Below, in pieces: positions 9,223 to 17,255 of a DNA stretch of 64,000 nucleotides. The stretch is from Mucilaginibacter sp. dw_454 (lineage in GTDB: Bacteria > Bacteroidota > Bacteroidia > Sphingobacteriales > Sphingobacteriaceae), in assembly GCF_018449775.1 (NCBI RefSeq), contig NZ_JAAVVB010000001.1:496001-560000 (forward strand), in the 5' to 3' direction. A program made the position numbers and the translations under genes. The notes under the pieces are model-generated. The model saw nothing but the letters and a program-made list of their open reading frames with translations, made no database searches and was not told the origin of the DNA. Position 1 is the stretch's first letter. Each line of letters begins with the position of its first letter.

Positions 9223-9232
9223 TTACTTATTT

Positions 9233-9315
9233 AGAAACAAGAGCCAAGAACCAAGAAACAAGAGAGTGCGACGAGTGATTTTTGTCTTGACTCTTGTCTC
9301 TTGATTCTTGTCTCT
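9233..9315. repeat. Inverted repeat built of degenerate words (CAAGAA / TTCTTG type)
   Basis: The left arm is made of variants of ACAAGAG, CCAAGAA and ACAAGAGA; the right arm (9280-9315) is built of TCTTGAC, TCTTGTC and TCTTGAT. The arms are mutually complementary with scattered mismatches. It lies between adaptor and pump genes inside one operon, so it may form a hairpin in the mRNA and tune relative expression. Confidence 0.65.
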
Positions 9316-9330
9316 AAAAAACAAAACATT

Positions 9331-12300
9331 ATGTTTAAGATATTCATAAAAAGGCCGGTACTGGCAACTGTTATCTCCATTTTACTGGTGATAGTGGGTG
9401 TGCTTGGCCTAAGCAAATTGCCCTTAGAGCGATTTCCTGATATAGCCCCTCCGGCGGTATTGGTATCTGCTGTTTACCCGGGCGCTAATGCCGAGACTAT
9501 TTTACGTTCGGTAACGCCTTCCTTAGAAGAAGCAATCAACGGTGTAGAAGGCATGACCTACATGACATCTACCGCCAGTAATGATGGTACTTTGGGTATT
9601 ACGGTTTACTTTAAACAGGGTACTAACCCTGACCAGGCGGCTGTGAACGTGCAAAATCGTGTATCGCAAGCTACCAGCCAATTACCGGCAGAAGTGGTTC
9701 AATACGGTATTACCACTACCAAGCAACAAAACAGCTTTATTGGTGCGATTGCTATTTATACAGAAGATCCTAAGAAATACGATCAAACCTTTGTTGCCAA
9801 CTATGCACAAATCAATATCATCCCCGAAATTAAACGTATTCCGGGTGTAGGTTCTGCAAGTATATTTGGTGGTATTAAAGATTATTCAATGCGTGTTTGG
9901 TTAAATCCAAGCCAAATGGCAAGTCATAATATTACACCTGCCGAGGTAATGGCCGCTATCCAGGACAAAAACCTGGAAGCAGCACCGGGTAAACTGGGCG
10001 TGCAAAGCAAAGAAGCGTTCGAATATGTAATTAAATACAAAGGCAAGCTTACTCAACCAGAAGACTATCAAAACATAGCTATTCGTGCAAATGCCGATGG
10101 TTCTGTACTGCATTTAAAAGATGTAGCACGTGTTGAGCTGGGTACTTATTCATACACCAGCGCCAGTCACCTTAACGGGCACGACGGTATAATTATCGGT
10201 GTTATCCAACTGTCAGGCTCAAACGCTAACGATATACAGATTGCAGTTGATAAGGTATTAGAAAAAGCATCGAAAGATTTTCCTGTCGGCATCAAATACA
10301 ACCAGTTTTACCGTACCAAAACAGATCTTGACGAATCAATCAAACAGGTTGAACATACCCTGATCGAAGCATTTATATTGGTATTCATCGTAGTATTTAT
10401 ATTCCTGCAAGATTTCAGATCAACTTTAATACCGGCTATTGCGGTACCGGTTGCTATTATAGGTACGTTTTTCTTCATGAACCTTTTCGGTTTCTCTGTT
10501 AACTTATTAACCTTGTTTGCACTGGTGTTAGCCATAGGTATTGTGGTGGATGATGCCATTGTAGTCGTCGAGGCGGTGCATGCCAAAATGGAGCATAACC
10601 CGGGCCTTGGCCCTAAAGAGGCAACTGCACAAGCTATGCATGAAATAACCGGCGCTATCATATCGATCACCTTGGTTATGGCAGCTGTGTTTTTACCGGT
10701 GAGTTTCATGACGGGATCTACCGGAATCTTCTACAGGCAGTTTGCGTTAACCATGGCCATAGCTATCTTGATATCGGCTGTTAATGCACTAACCTTGAGC
10801 CCTGCACTAGCTGCGTTGTTCTTAAAGAACAAACACAGTGCTGACGGCCACGAGGAACCTAAGAAAAGTTTCACAGAGAAATTTTATGCGGGCTTTAACG
10901 GCGGTTTCAACTACATGACCGATAAATATATCGGTGGGGTTAGGTCGTTAATCAAAAATAAATGGGTTGCTATGTCAGGTCTTGGCGTAGTAATAGCACT
11001 TACCGTTTACCTGGTAAATACCACCAAATCTGGCTTTATCCCAACCGAGGATCAGGGTTTTGTGGCCATAGCTGTTTCAACTCCATCGGGTACATCCCTT
11101 GATGCTACCAATAAAATATTCAAACAAGCCGAAGATCAGTTAAAGCAACTACCGTCGCAAAGGTTTGTTACCGCACTATCCGGTTTCAACTTTTTAACAC
11201 AATCCAGCAGCCCATCAGCGGGGGTAATATTCTTACTCTTAAAGCCTAATGAGCAACGTGGCGCTGTCAAGAATATCGACGATATCCAAAATATAGTAAG
11301 AGGAAAATTAGGTGCCATTCCGGGTGGTACGTTTTTCGTATTCAGTTTCCCAACGGTGCCGGGCTTTAGTAACGTAGAAGCGCTTGATGTGATGCTGCAA
11401 GATAAAACCAACGGTAGTTTACCCAAGTTTAGCGGCATAGCCAACAGCTTTATAGGTAAACTGATGCAGCGTAAGGAAATTGCTTTTGCCTTTACGTCTT
11501 ACAAAGCAGATTACCCTCAATTGCAATTAGAGGTTGATGACGAGAAAGCCGCGCAATTGGGTGTAAGCGTAAAAGATATATTATCTACCATGCAGGCTTA
11601 CTTTGGTACAGCGCAGGCATCAGATTTTAATCGTTTTGGTAAATACTACCGTGTAATTGTGCAGGCAGATATTGCAGATCGTACAGATGCTTCGGCTATT
11701 GACCGCGTTTTTGTAAAAAACAACAAAGGCGAAATGGTACCGATAAACACCCTGGTTAAATTTAGCCATGTACTTGGTTCGGAAACTGCGTCAAGGTATA
11801 ACCTGTTTAACTCTATCGAGATCAATGCGATACCAAAACCGGGCTTTAGCTCTGGTGATGCTATCCGCGCTATCCAGGAAACAGCACAACAAGAATTGCC
11901 TCAGGGTTATGCTTATGAGTTCTCGGGTCAAACCCGCGAAGAGATCTCGTCAGGCGGTCAATCAACCATTGTATTTCTGATGTGTCTGGTGTTTGTATAC
12001 TTCTTACTGGCAGCTCAGTATGAAAGCTATATCTTGCCATTAGCGGTTATCCTGTCAATCCCAACAGGTATATTGGGTGTATTTGTGGTATTGGGCTTAA
12101 CCGGTATAGAAAATAACATCTATGTACAGGTGGCTTTGATCATGCTCATCGGCTTGCTGGCCAAGAATGCCATCCTGATCGTCGAGTTTGCGGTACAACG
12201 CCGCAGGGCAGGGCACGACTTGGTTGCCTCGGCTATTGAAGCGGCTAAACTGAGATTACGCCCAATCGTCATGACCTCAATGGCCTTCGTATTTGGTTTG

Positions 12301-12549
12301 TTTCCAATGAGTATTGCTACCGGTCCGTCTGCGCAGGGTAACCACTCTATCAGTATCAGCGCTGCCGGCGGTATGGTGTCTGGTGTGCTATTAGGCTTGT
12401 TTATTATCCCGGTATTGTTTGTAATCTTCCAGGGTCTCCAGGAAAAAATAACAGGTGTGCCTTTTACGATAAATGAAGAGAATAAAGACAGCGATCATCA
12501 CCATCCAAATGGTATACCGGTAAATGTTCATAAAACCGAACTGGTTTAA
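9331..12549 (+). CDS. RND multidrug efflux permease (AcrB/MexB family)
   Basis: 1072 aa from ATG 9331. An in-frame TTG at 9301 lies in the preceding repeat and is rejected, because MFKIFIKRPVLATVISILLV is the conserved start. The protein is a proton-driven inner-membrane pump with twelve membrane segments. The TM4 relay aspartates appear in VVDDAIVVVEAV and the TM10 lysine in LLAKNAILIVEF. Two large periplasmic loops are present. The C-terminal tail is histidine-rich (DSDHHHPNG). Length matches HAE1-type transporters; the substrate range cannot be read from sequence. Confidence 0.96.
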   Translation: MFKIFIKRPVLATVISILLVIVGVLGLSKLPLERFPDIAPPAVLVSAVYPGANAETILRSVTPSLEEAINGVEGMTYMTSTASNDGTLGITVYFKQGTNPDQAAVNVQNRVSQATSQLPAEVVQYGITTTKQQNSFIGAIAIYTEDPKKYDQTFVANYAQINIIPEIKRIPGVGSASIFGGIKDYSMRVWLNPSQMASHNITPAEVMAAIQDKNLEAAPGKLGVQSKEAFEYVIKYKGKLTQPEDYQNIAIRANADGSVLHLKDVARVELGTYSYTSASHLNGHDGIIIGVIQLSGSNANDIQIAVDKVLEKASKDFPVGIKYNQFYRTKTDLDESIKQVEHTLIEAFILVFIVVFIFLQDFRSTLIPAIAVPVAIIGTFFFMNLFGFSVNLLTLFALVLAIGIVVDDAIVVVEAVHAKMEHNPGLGPKEATAQAMHEITGAIISITLVMAAVFLPVSFMTGSTGIFYRQFALTMAIAILISAVNALTLSPALAALFLKNKHSADGHEEPKKSFTEKFYAGFNGGFNYMTDKYIGGVRSLIKNKWVAMSGLGVVIALTVYLVNTTKSGFIPTEDQGFVAIAVSTPSGTSLDATNKIFKQAEDQLKQLPSQRFVTALSGFNFLTQSSSPSAGVIFLLLKPNEQRGAVKNIDDIQNIVRGKLGAIPGGTFFVFSFPTVPGFSNVEALDVMLQDKTNGSLPKFSGIANSFIGKLMQRKEIAFAFTSYKADYPQLQLEVDDEKAAQLGVSVKDILSTMQAYFGTAQASDFNRFGKYYRVIVQADIADRTDASAIDRVFVKNNKGEMVPINTLVKFSHVLGSETASRYNLFNSIEINAIPKPGFSSGDAIRAIQETAQQELPQGYAYEFSGQTREEISSGGQSTIVFLMCLVFVYFLLAAQYESYILPLAVILSIPTGILGVFVVLGLTGIENNIYVQVALIMLIGLLAKNAILIVEFAVQRRRAGHDLVASAIEAAKLRLRPIVMTSMAFVFGLFPMSIATGPSAQGNHSISISAAGGMVSGVLLGLFIIPVLFVIFQGLQEKITGVPFTINEENKDSDHHHPNGIPVNVHKTELV

Positions 12550-12566
12550 TTTTAATACATACGACA

Positions 12567-13979
12567 ATGAAAAATATAGATAAATATCTTTTGATGATGG
12601 TGCTGCCGGTGCTTGCCGCCTGCGGCGTATCAAAAGATATCAAAACACCGCAGGCAGCATTGCCTGCAAATTTTAGAAGTGCCACCAACACGGATACCAC
12701 CAGCATTGCTGACATCCCCTGGAAAGATTTCTTTGCCGATGCCGAATTGCAAAAACTGATTGACAGCGCTATCATCAAAAACTACGATATGCAACTGGCC
12801 ATCAAAAATATCGAAGCATCGCAACTGTTGGTAAAACAAGTGAAATGGAACTACGTGCCTGAAGTTGGCCTGAATGTTACCGCCAGCAGCAGCCGCCCGT
12901 CTGACAATAGTTTGGATGGATTAAGTCTATCAGAAGCTGGTATAACTACCAAGCATATCGAGGATTATTCGGCCAACCTTTCATTATCATGGGAGGCCGA
13001 TATCTGGGGCAAGATCCACAATCAAAACAGGGCTGCATTAGCTGCTTATCTGCAAACTGCTGAAGCTAAAAAAGCTATCCAGACTAACATAGTAGCTTCT
13101 GTAGCACAAGGTTATTATAACCTGCTGATGCTGGATGCGCAGCTACAAACTGCGCAAAGCAATGTGCGATTGAATGACAGTACTTTAAATATCATTAAGC
13201 TGCAATACAACGCTGGTCAGGTAACTTTACTGGCTGTACAGCAGGCTCAAGCGCAACAACAAACTGCAGCCGGACTGATCCCTCAGTTTGAGCAGAATAT
13301 CGCTTTGCAAGAAAATGCTATACGTATTTTAACCGGCGAGCTACCTGCAAGCATCGTCCGCGATAGAAAATTGAATGAGGTAACCTTTGCCGATAATTTA
13401 CCGGCAGGGTTACCATCGGCATTAGTAAGCCGTCGCCCTGATGTAAAAAGCAGCGAATTGGCTTTGGCTGTAGCTAACGCAAACGTTGGTATCAACCAGG
13501 CAGAAATGTATCCTGCTTTGCGTATTACCGCACAAGGTGGCGTTAACTCTTTTAAAGCCAGTAACTGGTTTAATGTGCCGGCATCATTGTTTGGTATAGT
13601 AGCCGGTAGTTTAGTTACGCCTTTGTTGGATCATAAAGAACTGAAAACCAATTTTGAAGTAGCTAAGATCAATCGCGAGAAAACGGTGATCCAATTTCGC
13701 CAAACTGTTTTGAACGCAGTAGGTGAGGTGTCTGACGCATTGGTGAAGATCGACAAACTAAAAGAACAGCAAAACATTGCTGCTCAAAGAGTAAACACTT
13801 TGCAACAGGCAACATCAAACGCTAACCAACTATTTAAAAATGGTTTGGCTAATTACCTGGAGGTGATTACTGCCCAAAGCAACGTGCTGCAAAGCGAGTT
13901 GGAATTGGCCAGCATTAAAACCGAACATTTACAAGCAGTAGCGGAATTGTACCGTTCGCTTGGTGGCGGCTGGAGATAA
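12567..13979 (+). CDS. Outer-membrane efflux channel lipoprotein (OprM/NodT family)
   Basis: A 470-aa TolC-type channel with a lipobox (MVLPVLAACG). Two repeats of the outer-membrane efflux domain are present. The first includes WEADIWGKIHNQNRAALAAY and the second includes LVSRRPDVKSSELALAVANA, which are hallmarks of the NodT group. The long coiled-coil helices are rich in Gln and Ala. It starts 17 bp after the pump gene and is followed by a strong terminator, which closes the tetR-adaptor-pump-channel unit. Confidence 0.95.
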   Translation: MKNIDKYLLMMVLPVLAACGVSKDIKTPQAALPANFRSATNTDTTSIADIPWKDFFADAELQKLIDSAIIKNYDMQLAIKNIEASQLLVKQVKWNYVPEVGLNVTASSSRPSDNSLDGLSLSEAGITTKHIEDYSANLSLSWEADIWGKIHNQNRAALAAYLQTAEAKKAIQTNIVASVAQGYYNLLMLDAQLQTAQSNVRLNDSTLNIIKLQYNAGQVTLLAVQQAQAQQQTAAGLIPQFEQNIALQENAIRILTGELPASIVRDRKLNEVTFADNLPAGLPSALVSRRPDVKSSELALAVANANVGINQAEMYPALRITAQGGVNSFKASNWFNVPASLFGIVAGSLVTPLLDHKELKTNFEVAKINREKTVIQFRQTVLNAVGEVSDALVKIDKLKEQQNIAAQRVNTLQQATSNANQLFKNGLANYLEVITAQSNVLQSELELASIKTEHLQAVAELYRSLGGGWR

Positions 13980-14008
13980 CCGTATTGACAATAACTAAAT
14001 AGTTTTTT

Positions 14009-14044
14009 AATAGCGATGGGTTTCAAACCCATCGCTATTTTTTT
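14009..14044 (+). terminator. Rho-independent terminator of the efflux operon
   Basis: Fifteen-base stem starting AATAGCGATGGG with a minimal loop, followed by seven T residues. Confidence 0.9.
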
Positions 14045-14064
14045 GTGGAGCGAGATAATCGCAA

Positions 14065-14097
14065 AGACTTACGAAGTTTTTAAAACTTCGTAAGTCT
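14065..14097. repeat. Perfect 33-bp palindrome
   Basis: Sixteen-base arm AGACTTACGAAGTTTT, one central base, then the exact complement. It lies 20 bp after the efflux terminator and has no T-tract, so it is not an obvious terminator. It may be an operator or a dispersed element. No other copy was seen in the window. Confidence 0.75.
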
Positions 14098-14152
14098 AAT
14101 TCAAGATGTAAAGAATAAGTTACGTGCAATCGATTGTCTTTTTTGAAAAAAG

Positions 14153-14185
14153 TTTGAGGATTTGTTTGGAATTTGAATACTTTTA
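14153..14185 (+). promoter_or_regulatory. Candidate promoter of the ThuA-cytochrome gene
   Basis: TTTG at 14153-14156 and TACTTTTA at 14178-14185 (one mismatch to TANNTTTG) with a 21-bp spacer fit the Bacteroidota -33/-7 layout. The start codon is 53 bp downstream. Confidence 0.45.
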
Positions 14186-14238
14186 GCCGTTAAAGTATTG
14201 TAAAGTCAAAACCAGACAATATAAACCCTTACCAATCG

Positions 14239-16977
14239 ATGAAATTTAAATTATTTAGTTTTTTAGGCATTAGCCTACTGGCCGTTTTCACGACCGTAAA
14301 TTTTGCCAACGCCCAGGTTAAATCAAAACCGCGTATCCTGGTTCTTAAAAAAACCTCAGGTTATCACCACGGCTCAATTCCGTTGGCTGCAGATGCCATT
14401 ATTAAGTTGGGGCAGGAAAATGGTTTTATTGTTGACACCACCACCGATGCCGACAAAATCAACGAACCCAATCTTAAAAAATATGCCGCGCTTGTTTTTG
14501 TAAGCACGACAGGTGATTTTTTAAATATTCCCGAAAAAGCCGACCTGGAACGCTATATGCAGGCAGGTGGTAGCTTTGTAGGCATACACGCCGCTGCAGA
14601 TGCAGAATACAACTGGCCATGGTATGGCCGCATGGTAGGTGGCTATTTTGCACATCACCCGGCACAGCAAATGGCAACATTAACGGTGGTCGACAAAAAT
14701 TTCCCGTCAACCAAAATGCTGCCTACAGAGTGGAAACGTAAAGACGAATGGTATCATTACAAAAACGTTGCTAAAGATATTCACGTATTGATCAACTTAG
14801 AAGAATCGTCATTAACCTATGCAAAAAATGGTGGGGATGATGCTTTTAAAATGGGGCCTAATCACCCTATAGAATGGTATCATACTTTTGAGAATGGCCG
14901 GGTGTTCTACACAGGTTTAGGTCATACTGATGAATCATACAGCGATCCGTTATTCCTGGCGCACTTGCTGGGCGGTATCAAGTATGCCATTGGTAACAAT
15001 GCGCCTTTAAACTATGCTAAAGCAAAAACGCCACGCGTTCCTGAAGAAAATCGTTTCAACAAAACACAACTGGTAGCCGGCGTATTTGACGAGCCTACCG
15101 AAATGACTATCCTGCCAAATCTGGATATTTTGGTAGCGCAGCGTAAAGGCGAGTTTATGTTGTATAACCATTTAACTCATAAGGTAAAGCAAGTTGGTTT
15201 TGTGTCTGTTTACAGCCACACGCTTACAGAAAAAGGTAAGGGCGTTAATGCCGAAGAAGGTCTATTAGGCATTCAAGCCGATCCTGATTTTAAAACCAAC
15301 CACTTCATTTATACTTATTACAGCCCGCTGGACACTTCAGTAAACCGTTTATCGCGTTTTACTTTTACCAACGGCAAGTTAGATCCTAAGAGCGAAAAGA
15401 TTGTGCTACAGGTTAAAACTATGCGTGAGATTTGCTGCCACACCGGCGGTTCTATAGCGTTTGGCAAAGACCATGTGCTGTTTGTTTCGCAGGGCGATAA
15501 TACTACACCGTTTGACGAACCTAACGAAGGTCGTGGTAAAAATCCGCCAAATAGCTATTCTTATTCTCCGGTGGATGACCGTCCGGGATTTGAGCAGTAT
15601 GACGATCGCAGAGGTTCTGGTAACAGCAACGATCTGCGCGGTAAAATTCTACGTTTAAAAATGCATCCTGATGGAACTTATAGCATCCCCGAAGGAAACC
15701 TTTTCCCCAAAGGAACAGCTAAAACCCGCCCTGAAATTTATGTAATGGGTAACCGTAACCCGTACCGTATTTCTGTTGATAAAAAGAGCGGGTTTTTATA
15801 TTGGGGCGAGGTTGGCCCGGATGCTAACAACGATAGTTTAGCAACACACGGCCCGCGTGGTTATGACGAAATTAACCAGGCTCGTAAAGCAGGTAACTTT
15901 GGTTACCCGTACTTTGTAGGTAACAACTACCCATACCGCGAGTATAATTATGCAACCGGCGATCCGGGTGTAGCTTTTGATCCGCACCATGTGGTTAACA
16001 ACTCACGTAATAACACCGGTTTAACGGTATTGCCTGATGCGCAGCCAGCCTTTATCTGGTATCCTTACGCAGCATCTCCTGAGTTCCCTGAGTTGGGTTC
16101 TGGTGGCCGTACTGCTATGGCTGGTCCGGTTTATCATTCAGAAGATTTTACCGCTGCCGGTAAACTACCGTCGTACTACAATGACAAACTGTTTATTTAC
16201 GACTTTATCCGTGGATGGATCAAGGCGGTAACTATGGATGCTGCCGGCAACCTGGTATCGATAGAGCCATTTATGGACAAAACCAAATTCAACTCCATGA
16301 TTGATATGGAAATGGGTCCTGATGGTCACCTATATGTATTAGAATATGGTAACAGCGATGGCTGGTTCAAGAAAAATAAAGATTCGGGCATAGCACGTGT
16401 AGATTACAATCCGGGTAACCGCGCACCTGAAATTGCTGATATCACGGTAGATAAAGCATACGGTGCCTTACCGCTGAAAGTAACCCTGAATGTAAAGGCA
16501 TCAGACCCTGAAAATGATAAAATGACTTATACCTGGAGCTTTGGCGACGGTATTAAGAAAGTAACTACCAAGCCTTGGGTAACTTATATTTATGCAAAAG
16601 CAGGTAGCTTTAAAGCCTCGGTTACGGTTAAAGATCCAAGCCTAAAAGCCGCAACCAGTAAGCAGGTAATTATTGCTGCAGGCAGCACGGACGAGCCGAT
16701 AGATCCATCATCAAAATTTGCTAAGGGGCAGACCTTATTTATGTCGATGGATTGCAAATCGTGCCACAAAGCTAAAGAGCACGTAATAGGCCCTGCATTT
16801 GTTGATGTAGCTAACAAATACAAAAAAGATAAAGACACTTACAAACAGTTGATCAATAAGATCAAAAATGGTGGTAGTGGTGTTTGGGGCGATGTAACCA
16901 TGCCGGCTCACCCTGATTTGAAACCAGAGGATGCAAAAGAGATTTTGAATTGGATTTTCTCTTTGAAAACTAACTAA
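14239..16977 (+). CDS. ThuA / sugar dehydrogenase / PKD / cytochrome c multidomain protein
   Basis: A 912-aa exported protein (signal peptide ending VNFANAQ). Residues about 30-255 form a ThuA glutamine-amidotransferase-like domain (LVLKKTSGYHHGSI and FVGIHAAADAEYNWPWYGRM). Residues about 275-715 form a PQQ-dependent glucose/sorbosone dehydrogenase-like propeller (EEGLLGIQADPDF, YVMGNRNPYRIS, GEVGPDANND). A PKD domain follows (about 730-815, YTWSFGDGIKK). The C-terminal c-type cytochrome has CKSCH from residue 839 and a late Met in VTMPAHPDL as probable axial ligand. The likely role is periplasmic oxidation of a sugar or polyol with electron transfer through the haem. It is monocistronic with its own terminator. 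Confidence 0.9.
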   Translation: MKFKLFSFLGISLLAVFTTVNFANAQVKSKPRILVLKKTSGYHHGSIPLAADAIIKLGQENGFIVDTTTDADKINEPNLKKYAALVFVSTTGDFLNIPEKADLERYMQAGGSFVGIHAAADAEYNWPWYGRMVGGYFAHHPAQQMATLTVVDKNFPSTKMLPTEWKRKDEWYHYKNVAKDIHVLINLEESSLTYAKNGGDDAFKMGPNHPIEWYHTFENGRVFYTGLGHTDESYSDPLFLAHLLGGIKYAIGNNAPLNYAKAKTPRVPEENRFNKTQLVAGVFDEPTEMTILPNLDILVAQRKGEFMLYNHLTHKVKQVGFVSVYSHTLTEKGKGVNAEEGLLGIQADPDFKTNHFIYTYYSPLDTSVNRLSRFTFTNGKLDPKSEKIVLQVKTMREICCHTGGSIAFGKDHVLFVSQGDNTTPFDEPNEGRGKNPPNSYSYSPVDDRPGFEQYDDRRGSGNSNDLRGKILRLKMHPDGTYSIPEGNLFPKGTAKTRPEIYVMGNRNPYRISVDKKSGFLYWGEVGPDANNDSLATHGPRGYDEINQARKAGNFGYPYFVGNNYPYREYNYATGDPGVAFDPHHVVNNSRNNTGLTVLPDAQPAFIWYPYAASPEFPELGSGGRTAMAGPVYHSEDFTAAGKLPSYYNDKLFIYDFIRGWIKAVTMDAAGNLVSIEPFMDKTKFNSMIDMEMGPDGHLYVLEYGNSDGWFKKNKDSGIARVDYNPGNRAPEIADITVDKAYGALPLKVTLNVKASDPENDKMTYTWSFGDGIKKVTTKPWVTYIYAKAGSFKASVTVKDPSLKAATSKQVIIAAGSTDEPIDPSSKFAKGQTLFMSMDCKSCHKAKEHVIGPAFVDVANKYKKDKDTYKQLINKIKNGGSGVWGDVTMPAHPDLKPEDAKEILNWIFSLKTN

Positions 16978-16994
16978 GCTGACGACCAACAGCT

Positions 16995-17028
16995 AAAAGC
17001 CGGAGCGATTTTTCGCTTCGGCTTTTTT
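16995..17028 (+). terminator. Rho-independent terminator
   Basis: Stem AAAAGCC-GGAGCG with its complement CGCTTCGGCTTTT, then a T-rich tail; 18 bp after the stop of the ThuA-cytochrome gene. Confidence 0.85.
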
Positions 17029-17047
17029 GTTTTGTGGATCGGTCTTT

Positions 17048-17209
17048 CATCACGAGGAACGAAGCAATCTCTACAACAGACAGTCAATAGGATAAATCTC
17101 ATCGGCGATAGCCAGCACGATCATTGCGGACGTTGATTAGCAAGTGTAGAGATTGCTTCGTTCCTCGCAATGATGTTTTTAGGGAATAGTTGCAGCTATT
17201 TCCCTAAAA
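17048..17209. repeat. Long inverted repeat plus second hairpin upstream of ligD
   Basis: The left arm starting CATCACGAGGAACGAAGC (17048-17075) pairs with 17145-17174 across about 70 bp. Immediately after it is a separate hairpin with stem TTTTAGGGAATAG (17177-17209). The first element belongs to the same general style as the hairpins at 60590 and 62180. No gene fits in this 278-bp gap. Confidence 0.75.
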
Positions 17210-17255
17210 CCATTCCCCAAATCACGCTGTTACTCTAACAATAAACAGCATTATT

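Noticed and set aside
9301..9330. TTG start ten codons upstream of the RND pump ATG
   Set aside because: The extra codons are encoded by the right arm of a word-type repeat, and MFKIFIKRPVLA is the conserved family start.
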